From NCBI RefSeq assembly GCF_932276165.1, contig NC_063993.1, positions 1,126,001 through 1,190,000 on the forward strand: a stretch of DNA of 64,000 nucleotides. The letters run 5' to 3'. The notes below the pieces were generated by a model. The model saw only the letters and a list, made by a program, of their open reading frames with translations, was not told the DNA's origin and searched no databases. The stretch comes from Plutella xylostella (lineage: Eukaryota; Arthropoda; Insecta; Lepidoptera; Plutellidae). The position numbers were made by a program, and so were the translations under genes. Within the stretch, counting starts at the first letter, position 1, and the number at the start of each line of letters is the position of its first letter. Positions 40,401-52,400 of the stretch are shown piece by piece.

Positions 40401-43400
40401 CTTCTAATATCCGCCCGGAGTGTGGGCGCGCTGGGTGGCCCGGGTGAGCGAGTGGCCCACACCCGGCTGCACATATCCGTGACGGATGTCAACGACAACT
40501 GCCCCGTGTTTGTGGAGAAGCCCTATGTTGCTGCGGTCCGTGCGGGCGACCCGCCTGGGACGCATGTGATCAAAGTGCACGCCATCGATGCAGATGATAA
40601 TGATAATGGAGAGGTTTGTGGTGTTTCCTTTTTGGTTCATTCAGCCCCTATACACTAGTACACTCACGAGCAATGAAAAAGTTGCACCTGTCATTGACGT
40701 TCTATATGTGAACGGAACTTTTTCATTGCTTGTGAGTGTATTATTCATCTATTTACAATCGAGGGCCGTACGTAAAATCCTAGAGAAAATACCTATCTTG
40801 GATACAAACATATTTATAGAGAGCTTTTATTTGTGTCGACATTTAGGCCGTCTTGCACATGAAAGTTAAACAAAATTAAATAGTTTGCCTCTTGCTCTGA
40901 CAGTATAATGACAGAGCAAGAGGTCATAGATTTAATTTTGATTAACTTTGTTGTGCAAGACACCCTTAATTTCAAAAGCTTAATAATAATAATGTTCATA
41001 TTATCTCTTCCATCCAAAGGTTCTCTGGTAGAGATTGCTTTAAGCAATAAGGCCGCCTTTTTGTACTGTTTTTTTTAAGTTTATACATAATTATGTTGTG
41101 CAACTAAAGGTTTATTTCACTAAATATGCCCAACTCCTCAGGTCCGTTACGAGATGAAGCGCGGCCACGGCGAGCTGTTCCACGTGGACCGGCGGTCCGG
41201 CCTCGTGACGCTGAAGCAGACGCTGGACTCGCACAGACAGGCCTACGATCTGGTTATTGCTGCGTTTGATGGAGGTACACACACAGACTCTTACACACAC
41301 ACAATTACGCTCCGGCCTGTCACCTTGAAGCAGACTCGCTCGTTAATAGTTTAATAGTCTAATTCTGAATAGGCTTCTCCCAAGGGGCGACCCAACACTC
41401 TGTCATCGGTATTCTTCATCCAGCCACAACCGGCTATACTATGTATGGTCGTATGTATGTCGGTCCAGCAGGCATAGAAAAGTTTGTGACTAACAGATAT
41501 CCGACCAACCCTTTCTTTCACCCATACAACTCCCCTCGTATACCTCACCATACCTCAGTCCAATGACCGAAGCCCCAATTAACTTTAGGCCTAGTTCCAC
41601 AATAGTCTATTAGATAATGAACACCCCTGTTACATTGTAAGACTCGATAAAATTTCCATATTGAATTCTTATCAGATGTGTCAAAATTTATTGACTTTTG
41701 ACACATCTGTCAAATCTCTTGTTATAATGTGCCAGAGGTGTTAATCATGTTAATGATCTAACGGAGTATGGTGAAACTAGGCCTTAGTTTTACAGCTAAT
41801 TTCAAAAACCACAATCATTCCAGGTATCCGCGCCTGCGGCTCGGAGGCCGCCGTGACGGTGCGCGTGTGGGCGGGCGGCGCCTCCCCGTCCTGGGAATCC
41901 CCACAAATCACCCTTCAGGCCAAGGAGCTGTACACGGGGCCGCTGGCGCCGGCGCTGCGGGCCGTGTCGCCGCTCCAGAGACAGCTTATATATACGCTGT
42001 TGCAGCCCGAGGATAATTCGAACTTCGAGCTGCAGTTTGATACTGGTGAGTGGAGTGAGTGAAGAATGGAAAAGGATGAATGTCAAAAAATCGTTTAGTG
42101 GTGGAGATAATGAGATGAGATAGGAATGAGTAAGACTAAGATATTAATCAAATATCTGAAATTGATTTTAATGAAGAATGTGGCATATTCGTATATGGTA
42201 TCACGGGTTTTAGAAAACAACATAATATTAATGCAAATGGGTGCACTTTTTTAGGTTCCATGGTGGAAGGGGGTTTTAAGTTACTTATCATATTTATTTG
42301 AGAGTCTAACCACAGGTACAATGCATGTTGTGGTCAGGGGAAATAATGTACTGAAAAAGCATGATCTAAGTAGACCTAACCGGGCCAACATGTGCTAGAA
42401 CTTTAATATGTGTAGAACCATTAACTAAAGATTAATCTTGACCAGATAGATACATTCCCTGTAAACTTTAATTTAAAAATTGGAAGTTAAAGACTGAAAC
42501 GTTAGAAAAAACACATTTTAATGGGAGTTGATTTAGTTCCAAAGACTATATGGGATCTTGAACTGGACCAATTTCTACATTCACCTTCCAGGCGTATAGG
42601 AACCCCTGTTTTTCTACCTCCCTTAGTATTGTCCTACTAACTCAAGGTTTTATCCAACAGCTCATGTCCGAGGCAATAGTCCATGTGAGTACGATCATAA
42701 GGTCCAAAGTTCTGCGCATAACTCCTTACAGTTCTTGACTCCTAGTACCCGCTTGTACATTGAGCCTCGCTGACCGAGCATTTTTCATACAAATTTGCGC
42801 AGAATATCCTCATTTATCTTTGTTATTTTTTTACGATTTTTTGTCTGTTGTTCTTGGCTTAAGCTTTTGGTCTCGGTTCGTTTTGTCAGATGTTGTTTAA
42901 CGATTAACAGTTTTATGTTTTCGGATTGTTTCATTTTTCAGTTGTACATAATCACGACATTTACTAATGATTTCGTGAGCTTTTGGTATTCATTTCGCAT
43001 GGCTATGTTTATGGGCGATTAACTTAAAACCGTCGGTTCTAACTCATTTGTTAACAAATGAGTTAGGCAATAATACTGTACGTTCGCTTAGTTCCATAAC
43101 TTTTATCTTCTGTTACTTATTTTCAGGTTATCCCCATGTTCATACAACAACAGATTCCATTTGTAATTGCACTAAAACGTACCAATATTTCAACCAATGC
43201 ATAAAAACCACAGTCTAATCTTCATTTTCGACCAACCATCCACAAACCACCAATCACAAGCACCATAACCCTGACAACCAACCCTCAACCGACTATACAA
43301 ACCAACCTACGTCCACAGGTATCATCGTAATATCGTCGCCACTAGACTACGAGTCTGCTCGCACGCACACTCTGACAGTTCGCGCGACAGATGGCGTCAC

Positions 43401-46400
43401 TGGCGCTCACGCTGACGTCGGAGTGACAGTTGAAGTGACAGATGTCAACGACTGTGCGCCAGAGTTCACTAAGGACATGTATAGAGCTACTGTCAGTGAG
43501 GCGGCGGCGGTTGGAGACTTGGTTATAGTGGTGAAGGCTACTGATAATGATACTGGTAAGTAAATTAGTTCTGAAGTTTTATCTTCATTGCGTGAGAAAG
43601 AATAAGTGCCTACAGATTAAACTTATGCTTATGGAATTCTAAATGAATAGGTCCCAGAGAAACATAATAGAAACACATTCATATTTTTAAGCTCTCTCCT
43701 ATACTTATTTATCGGAGGATTTATGTATTTACCATGCTACGAAACACATAAACCTTAGAAAACACATAACAACCCCTTCACAGGTCTAAACGGTGAGATC
43801 GTCTACTCAATAACCGGCGACTGGAACACGTCCAAGCCCTTATTCTACATGGACAGTTCCGGCGGCGTCCGCGTGGCGGCGCCACTTGACCGCGAGCGCA
43901 GCCCTGCGCACCACGCCACCGTCACCGCGGCGGATAGGGGCAACCCTAGCAAGCTCACTAGCAACCATCTGTTTATTACTGGTTAGTCCGGTTAAATGTT
44001 TCTGTTGCGTACCGCCATGGCATAAAGTTCATGGTGGCAACTTTTCGGCCACTGCCAGTGAAAGAGTTAAGAATTATTTAGCTACTTGTAGTTACTTACA
44101 CAGACTTTGCGCCAGAATGTTATCAACAAATACATCATCAGCCAAGAAATCCTTCACTGCTAGTCACTCTTTCAAGAAGCGCCACAGCACTGTTTAGCGG
44201 ATTGGATGACATTCCACGCTACGCATTCATAATGCCTTTTTGAAAACTCCTTGCAGATTTTAAGAGCTATTTCGCATCCTATATTTCCCTTACAAATTAC
44301 CTCCAAAACTAAAGAACCCCTCAATTTCCAGTGGAAGACGTGAACGACAACCCGCCCCGAATGGAGCGCTCTGTCCTATCAGCCGTGGTCTCCGCCGAGG
44401 CGGCCCGAGGCACCGCCGTCACCGCCGTCTCGGCTTACGACCCTGACTCCAACGACTCCGACAAACTACGCTACGCCATCGCGTCCCACGACCCTCACCA
44501 CACGTTCAGCATTGACAGCAAGACTGGCGTGATAAGCTTGGCTAACCCTAGAGCTTGGGCGTTGTTTGCTGGTTCGAGTAACTCGATGAGTTTGAATGTG
44601 TCGGTGTCGGATGGGGCTCATGCGGTGTTTGCAAGGGTTAAGTTGTCTCCGGCGCCGGCTAACACAAAGGCGCCGCATTTCCAGCATTTGCTTCATGAGG
44701 CGCGGGCGATGGAGAATCAGCCGCCGCCGCTGTTGTTGACCACGGTGAGTTGGATACAATTTATAAAGTTTTTGTTGAATGAGGTTTTATTTAGATTATT
44801 TGAATTTGACTTTGTTTATTTGTTAGCATAGGAAAAGCAGACAAGATAGGATTATGAATAAAAGTAGGAGATTTTGTGTTGTGTTTCACTTGATTGAAAA
44901 TAGGGTTTAATAACGTGATATCGCGCACATAGCGACAAGTCTATGAAGAGCGTTTGTAGGTATATCTTGATGAAAACCTTCAGACACAATCACAATATAC
45001 TTATACCCCAAAAAATAGTCCCACAACTTACACGAAATTTCTCCGCAGGTGAAAGCATATGACGAAGACGCCGGCGAATACGGCTCCATAACCTACTCCA
45101 TACCCTCGGCTCTACTGCGAGAAACATTCGGAGTAGACCCCCGCAGCGGCGCGCTCAGTGCCAACGTGCCGCTGGACAGAGAGGCCCGGGCGGAGTGGCT
45201 GGTGCCCATCACTGCTAGCGATGGAGGTGAGTGCTCTACTCCCACCCTCGGCTCTACTGCGGGAGACGTTCGGAGTAGACCCCCGCAGCGTCTCTTACTA
45301 CAAGATGCAAAGCCACATAGTGTTAATGTGTCGCCGTAGCATAGGGGGTACTACATTGGCTTATGTTCTCTATATTTGATTTGACACACTGCTGCCAAAC
45401 ATAGAGAAAGTTTGACAGTTTAAAAAAAACTGTGAATGTAATGTTAACAAATTGATCATCTATTTACAAGTCTCATATCCATGTATCTCCCACAGGAGGC
45501 CTGCTTCGCCACACGACCGTCCGCGTCCGCGTCGCAGACGTGAATGACAACGCTCCCGTGTTCCCCCACAAAGAATACCGCGCCTCCCTCCGCCCCTCCC
45601 GCGCCCCGCTCGCGCCCTTCCTCACACTCACAGCTTTAGATGCGGATGAGGGAGACAACGCTATGATTAAGTACTCCATCTTCGATGAGGAAGAGACGAA
45701 AGGGTTCTTTCATGTGGATGAGGGGACTGGTGCGCTGTCGTTGGCTAAGAATATTTCGCGTTTTGGTGAGTTTCCTTCTGTGCATAGCTTAGATTTTTTG
45801 ACTGATACACCTCAAAAGCCTTACGTGTAAGCACGTTTACACGATAAGATCAGGCCTAGCCCTACTCGTATAAAAATAGAGCACGATCCGATTTCTCTGA
45901 TTGGTTTTAGGCCTATTCTATCATGTAAACTCTTCTCTAATGATTACACTCACAAGTCAATTTGTATGCAGCTAATCAATAAATCCCACCATTTAACCCT
46001 CCCAATCCCTCCACAGTGGGTCGCGACGTGAACCTCTGGATCCGAGCCACCGACGGCGGGGGGCTAACAGCCGAGGCCCCGGTCACGGTGTCAGTGCTCG
46101 CCCCCTCTGTTGCCGCCCCCGCGACGTCGCCGCCCCCGCCCGACCTGTTCCTGCCTGAGGACGCCGCCCCCGGGACGGTTATTGTGGAGCTACCGGCTGG
46201 AGAAGCTACGTATAGGTATGAGGAATCAAATTAATGTTGTTTTTATTAAGGTTTATTTTACTGATCTGCTGGCTTCATGATTCAATAAGTGAAATCTCGA
46301 AACAATAGTTTTCAGTAGCTTGTGTTCTATATTATTTGTTATTGCTCTGTATCAATGATAAAACAGATAGGTAGGAACTTAGCTTAGTAGAGGTATGAAA

Positions 46401-49400
46401 GTCTAATCAATAATACATAATTATTTATTAGTAGGTATCTATTATTCATATTCTTTACCGGGTATTCACTGCCTGCACCTCTCTCTCTCGAATGGCACCT
46501 TTATGCAGTAAATTTTCCTATATACCACCATTAACCCTTAATTTTCTCCATGCCCAGATTGGCGGAAGGTCTCTGGAGTCCGGAGTTGTTTGAGATGGAC
46601 GCGAGAGGAAGGCTTACGCTCACCGGCGTTCTGGACCGCGAGACCGCGCCGCTTCATCGGATCGGTATGATATTGATCTAACTGAGCACATTAAAAAACA
46701 TGAAGGTTGAGGTTATTGCAATAGAATCTTGGGATAGATCTTGGTACAGCAGTGGATAATTACTGATAATGATTTTATCGGTGTGTATTTCTGGGGTTTC
46801 CTTGCGATGGAGGTTCACTTGCACTAATAATGAAGTCTTGATAAGCGCTCCTGGTGGTAACTTCAAAAATATAAAACGCAATCAATCAAATCACGGTGAA
46901 TCGCTCACCTATCGATCGCAGAACAGCTACTTTATAATGTGGTCCAGTCAAATTCATGTTTGTCCATCTCCAAATCTGTACTCTCCATTCCAGGCATAAT
47001 CTCCACCACCGGCGGCGTCTCATCCATGTACGAGATCCGTCTTCACGTCTTAGACGTGAACGACCACCCGCCCGCCCTGCACCAGCCCTACCTCGTGCAG
47101 CTGGGCGAGACCGCGCCGCCCCGCAGCGCCGTGCTGCAAGGTGTGTATACTAGCCCTGCTCCATGTGTGAACGAGCCTGCCCGCCCTGCACCAGCCCTAC
47201 CGACTGCAGTTGCTATAAAATACGGGTGAAATTACGAAGAAATGCAAAGAAACTAGTAAATAGGAAACTTAAAAAGTAACGTTTCTCTAAGATCACTTTA
47301 TTGATGCACGTGTTTAGCAAAGTAAAGTAAAGTAAAGTAGTAAAGTAAAAATTGTTTATTTGCACATAAAACACATAATACCTAAGTAAAATTTAAATCT
47401 TATTTTACAAAACAAAAAGTATTCTTGCGCACATCTTACATTTAAAATCACAAAATGAACAGGGGCCCCCGAACTAGGCTTTGCCCGTATCTCGGGGTAC
47501 CATTAAAATCAAAATCTTATTGAAAGTAACATCAGTAATATAACATAAAATGTAATTATTCTAAAAAAACATCTGGCTATCAGTTTATTAATACAAAATC
47601 TACTCTCTCCAACAGTAATGGCCGAAGACCCGGACGCCGGCTCCAACGGCGAGGTCCGCTTCTCCATCGCAGAACCCTCCTCCTCCCCATTCACACTGGA
47701 CCCCTACTCCGGCTGGCTTCAGACCAGTGGACCGCTGGACCGGGAGACGCAGGCTGAACATCGCTTGACTGTGTTAGCTGCTGATGCAGGGACCAATAGG
47801 TGAGCGGGTTTGGTGGGAGTGAAGCGAGTGTCGGGAGCTGAATGGCTTCTATTCTATTCTATTCTCTGTGGGGGTGTAAGTACCTGCACCTGGCTCTCTC
47901 GAATGGAACCTTTGTGCATATCCCCAAGGTCTAAACTGCCTTCCTAAGCTTGGACCATTTCCCCACCACGCTGGTCCACTGCGGGTTGGTGGGTTCACAT
48001 ATCTAGATTTGCTAGATCTAGATATGCAGGTTTCCTCACGATGTTTTCCTTCACCATAAGAGCGATGGTATACATTGTACTTAAGTTAAAAGAACTCATT
48101 GGTACATGTCAGCGCCGGGATCGAACCCGCATCTCTGGCGTGAGAAGCGGGCGCTTACCCGACTGAGCTACCACCGCACCTAGCTGAATGGCTTATTTAA
48201 GTACGATGTCCATTGAGTTTGAGTTTGAGGTTGTAATTCACGTATCGAAACAGAAAAAGACAGACAGAGACATGTCAGTGACCCTCTCCCTTTCGTCCAT
48301 TTTGAGCGCCACAGATCTTAATCGGGAGCTGTATCACCACGAATAAAAATAAACCACATTTAGTGAGTGTTTTAAACGATAATTGGCACTTTTATAAGGC
48401 GTTTAATAAACTTTTTATAGCGGTTATCACAAATAGAAGCAAAAAATACGTATACATTCGCGGGTGATACGTTCGTTGGACAAATACTACTTGGGCTATA
48501 GCAGTTATTGTAAAATTTTAACCCTTCTATTCCCTCTCCCCAGACTGACGTCCCGCGGCACGGTGGTAGTCCGGCTCCGCGACTACAACGACTGCGCGCC
48601 GCAGTTCTCTCAACCCCACTACTACGCGGAGGTGGGGGAGGAGGCGCCGCCGGGGACTGTTGTTATTAAGCTGGAGGTACGGATCCTATTAATAATATAA
48701 ATGCAAAAGTAACTGTCTGTTAGTCTTTCACGCCAAAGCTACTGAACGGATTTGAATGAAATTTCGGATTTGAGAAAGAATAAAGGCTACTTTTTATCGC
48801 GGAATTCCCACGGGAAAACTTTTAATGGCGAAGCGAAGCTCACGGGAACAGTAAGTATTAGATAAATACCTACTAGATATCACTACTACGCCGAGGTGGG
48901 GGAGGAGGCGCCGCCGGGCACTGTTGTTGTTAAGTTGGAGGTATAAATAGATCAGGTACTTCCTTCTAGATTGTTCCAGCGAACGTCAGTTCTCGCAGCC
49001 GCACTACTACGCCGAGGTGGGGGAGGAGGCGCCGCCCGGGACCGTTGTTATTAAGTTGGAGGTATGGGTGTTAGATAAATAGTATTTATCTTGAACAATC
49101 TAGTAGGTATTTATTAAATACCTACTAGATTGTTCCAGTCAATGCTTCTTGTGATTCGGCGCGATGAGAGCTCGCAATAAGCGCGTGGTCGTTACCACGC
49201 TCTCCGTGAAACTATTCGATGCATCGCGGTTTTGAGAATGATAACCTCACGGTGAAGGATAAAATAATTAGGAAGGAAACCATAGGTACATTGTAAATTT
49301 GTGCCCTAAGTGCATTTTACTCATTCTAAAATGACCATACAGCTAGCGACCTATCAAATGATTACAATGGGGAGTAACGCGTGTGAATTTGCCGCTAGGG

Positions 49401-52400
49401 GCGCTGGTGTCGACTGAGGTTAAGTGACATTTTACTTTTCATATAATTTGTTTGGCGGGCTTCGTGATAAATTATATTTTCGTTCATTTCCCTGTTGAAA
49501 AGTGATCTCTTTTCGCGAAATTATCGCAAATATGGATTATTTATCGATGAATGTGCACGCTTTGAAAGCTGAATTAAGGAAAAGAGGCGCATAAATAAGC
49601 GGTCTCAAAGAGCAGCTAATTCAGAGGTTAGTTTGTTTACTGTTTACAAACTTATTTTTTACGAAATGTATGCTTGTTTGCTTAGGTAACAGCTATGTTT
49701 ACAAACTTATTTTTTACGAAATGTATGCTTGTTTGCTTAGGTAACAGCTATGTTTTTGCTTTTTACAGACACCAAGACTATGACCGTAACAGTAACTTGG
49801 TTGTTAACGTAGAGGACAGCATCATACAACAAAATGATTCAGTGTATACTGTTGAGTGGCCTTAAGAAACTTTGTATAGCAGTGTAAACACTAAAAAAGG
49901 AACTCCAGATCTAGATATTGTCACCAATGAGTAACTACTTTGGAATTTATGTACAGTGTACGGTGGCCTGCGCCTAAAAGTATACAGGCGGAGTTTTTAA
50001 AATAGCGATCCCTGATGATGAAGGGACCAGCTACATCTGTTATAAATCCGGGGATGTGTTGTGTGTGATGTGTGTAGCAGTGGTGTTTATGTGGATGTGC
50101 TTGAGCAGCATGTGAGCTTGAGATCGCTATTTTAAAATCGCCGCCTGTATACTTTTAGGCGCAGGCCACCGTACATACCATCGCTCTTACGGTGAATGAA
50201 AACATCGTGATAAAACCTGCATATCTAGATTTTCGAACCCACCAACCTGCAGAGGACCAGTGTGGTAGGAAATGGTCCAAGCTTAGGAGTGGAGTTTAGA
50301 CCTTAAGGCGGACATGGACAAAGGCTCCATTCGAGTGAGCCAGGTGCAGGTACTGACACCCCCACAAATAATAGAATACTTAGTATACTATACTACCATT
50401 ATTAAGTTTCAACTAACAACTCAACCAGCATTCATTGTGTGTATTACTAATGTGTTATATTTTTTGTATAGCAGTGTGTTTAAACGGAGAGGATAAATAA
50501 AAGTTAAATCAGTGTGTAATTCTTTTATTTTTAGTGTATTTATTAAATGCCTCATCCTTATTTACATTATGTTCTTTCTGAAATTGGTTATAATGATTTT
50601 CACAAACACGAGATTATCGGATAATAATTATTTCACAAGCCACTGTTTTAGAACAGTTTTATCACTTGGTAACATATGTCCTCCTTTTCTTTCCCAATAT
50701 AACGGATCTGAACAACATTGCGGCATAGTAACTCGATATGATGATAGTTATTTTATAATTAATAAGCTTATAAGATTCAAGATTTAAAAACTTTATTTGG
50801 CGCCAATTTGATAAAGTCGCCTTTGATAAATTTGACAGCTATGGTACCTCTTTACCTCAGTCGACAGTGGCGCCAACTGGTGAGCAAAAAAACGGTAGTC
50901 CCCATTGTGGAGCTAAAAGTTGCGAGTGGCTTCTTAAGGTATCAATCATGAAGAATAATGTTGCGTCGTCTCCCTTTACAGGTTTACAAACTTAACAGGT
51001 CTGTGTTATCCTTAAAAACCAATTTTAATTAAAACAATTCCACCTAAACAAGACGACTGAATGGTGTAGTGGTTAGTGACCCTGACTACTGAGCCGATGG
51101 TCCCGGGTTCGATTCCCGGCTGCGGCAGATATTTGTTTAAACACAGATATTTGTTCTCGGGTCTTGGATGTGCCCGTAAAATGGCAATAGGCCCGCCCCC
51201 TATTACATTGGGACTAACATACACTCTGGCGAAAAGTGGGTGCAGCAATGCACCTCTGCCTACCCCGCAAGGGAGTACATTAGTACAAGGCATGAGTGCG
51301 TGTTTTTTTTTTTTTCAATTCCACCTTGCTCTTAGGGATAAGGCCGTCTATTAATCATTGCTCATAGTTTATAAGTATTATTGGTATGTTTTGTCATTGT
51401 GGTGACCAATAAAGTTCTATTCTATTTTTCCCAGGTGACAGACCCAGACCTGGCCACCACGCCTCTCTCCTTCTACATATCCGACGGGGACCCGACCAGG
51501 CGCTTCGCCGTCCGGCCCACGGGCGAGGTGTTGGTGGCGGCGAGGCTGGATCGCGAGGCGCGAGCGGCACATAGCCTGACTGTGCTGGCTACTGATGGCA
51601 AGTTCAGCCAGACTGCCAGGCTGGATATAAACGTGACTGATTATAACGGTGAGTTTACGCACGCTATAAGAATGTGCGCGGACCAAGTGACTGTTCGGAT
51701 TCTGATGATACACGTCATTTAATGTGTTAAGGCGTGATCTGAGGGCTCTTGGACTGCGATTTCTAATTAGTAGAATATGATTATTTTAACAAACGGCCCT
51801 GTGTAATTTGGAACGAGGATACCCTTATTGTATAAAATTGAGCTCTCTCGAACAACTACAGAGAAATATCCTTTCAGGTTACTATAGTACTTTTCTAGAA
51901 ACTTATATAAAGTCTCCCCCTAAAACTCCCTTCACAATATCTTCCAGACAACCATCCGTACTGCACTTGCAGCTCACTATACCACTTTCGTAACAACCTG
52001 TACAAATTCTCCCCCTAAAACTCCCCTCACAATTTCTTCCAGACAACCCTCCATACTGCCTGCGGCACCGTTACACCTCCATGGTCAGTGAGGACGCATC
52101 TCCCGGCTACTCTCTACTCACGGTGGAAGCCAGTGATGATGATGAGCCGCAGAATGCGAGGCTCCGGCATTACCTGACTGGAGAGGGGGCCCAGCACTTT
52201 GCTATTAATAAGGTGGGTTGTTGAATGTAGTGTTCATATTGGGTGAATTTTATTTGAATGAGAGTTGCGTTTGACGGAACGAAATGTGAAAATTACAAAA
52301 AAAAAACAGCTTCATGGAGCTATTTACATTTTTGTACCTTGTCAAACTATTAACAATCCGTCAATGTTTGAATGAATAAAAGGCAGTTAGCAGGTTACAA

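Larger units (their letters stand above)
49364..50908. mobile_element. Degenerate DNA transposon with a broken SAP-domain gene
   Basis: Ends are inverted repeats of about 60 bp, imperfect: ACAATGGGGAGTAACG..GCGCTGGTGTCGACTGAGGT on the left; the reverse complement of the right end reads ACAATGGGGACTACCG..GGCGCCACTGTCGACTGAGGT. Inside are two exon-like pieces of a SAP-domain protein. SINE B and a MITE are nested inside it. The superfamily and target duplication are not resolved. Confidence 0.65.

Noticed and set aside
42795..43022. Phe/Leu-rich 75-codon frame resembling a membrane peptide
   Set aside because: T-rich intronic DNA yields such frames; no start context or conserved feature.
51060..51130. 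Possible tRNA gene
   Set aside because: A and B boxes are present but the sequence continues into a SINE body also found reversed at 24388-24614; no closed acceptor stem.
51948..52010. Alternative exon 31 starting at the upstream duplicated acceptor
   Set aside because: Opens DNHPYCTC but reaches a stop without the exon 31 body or donor; treated as a partial duplicate.
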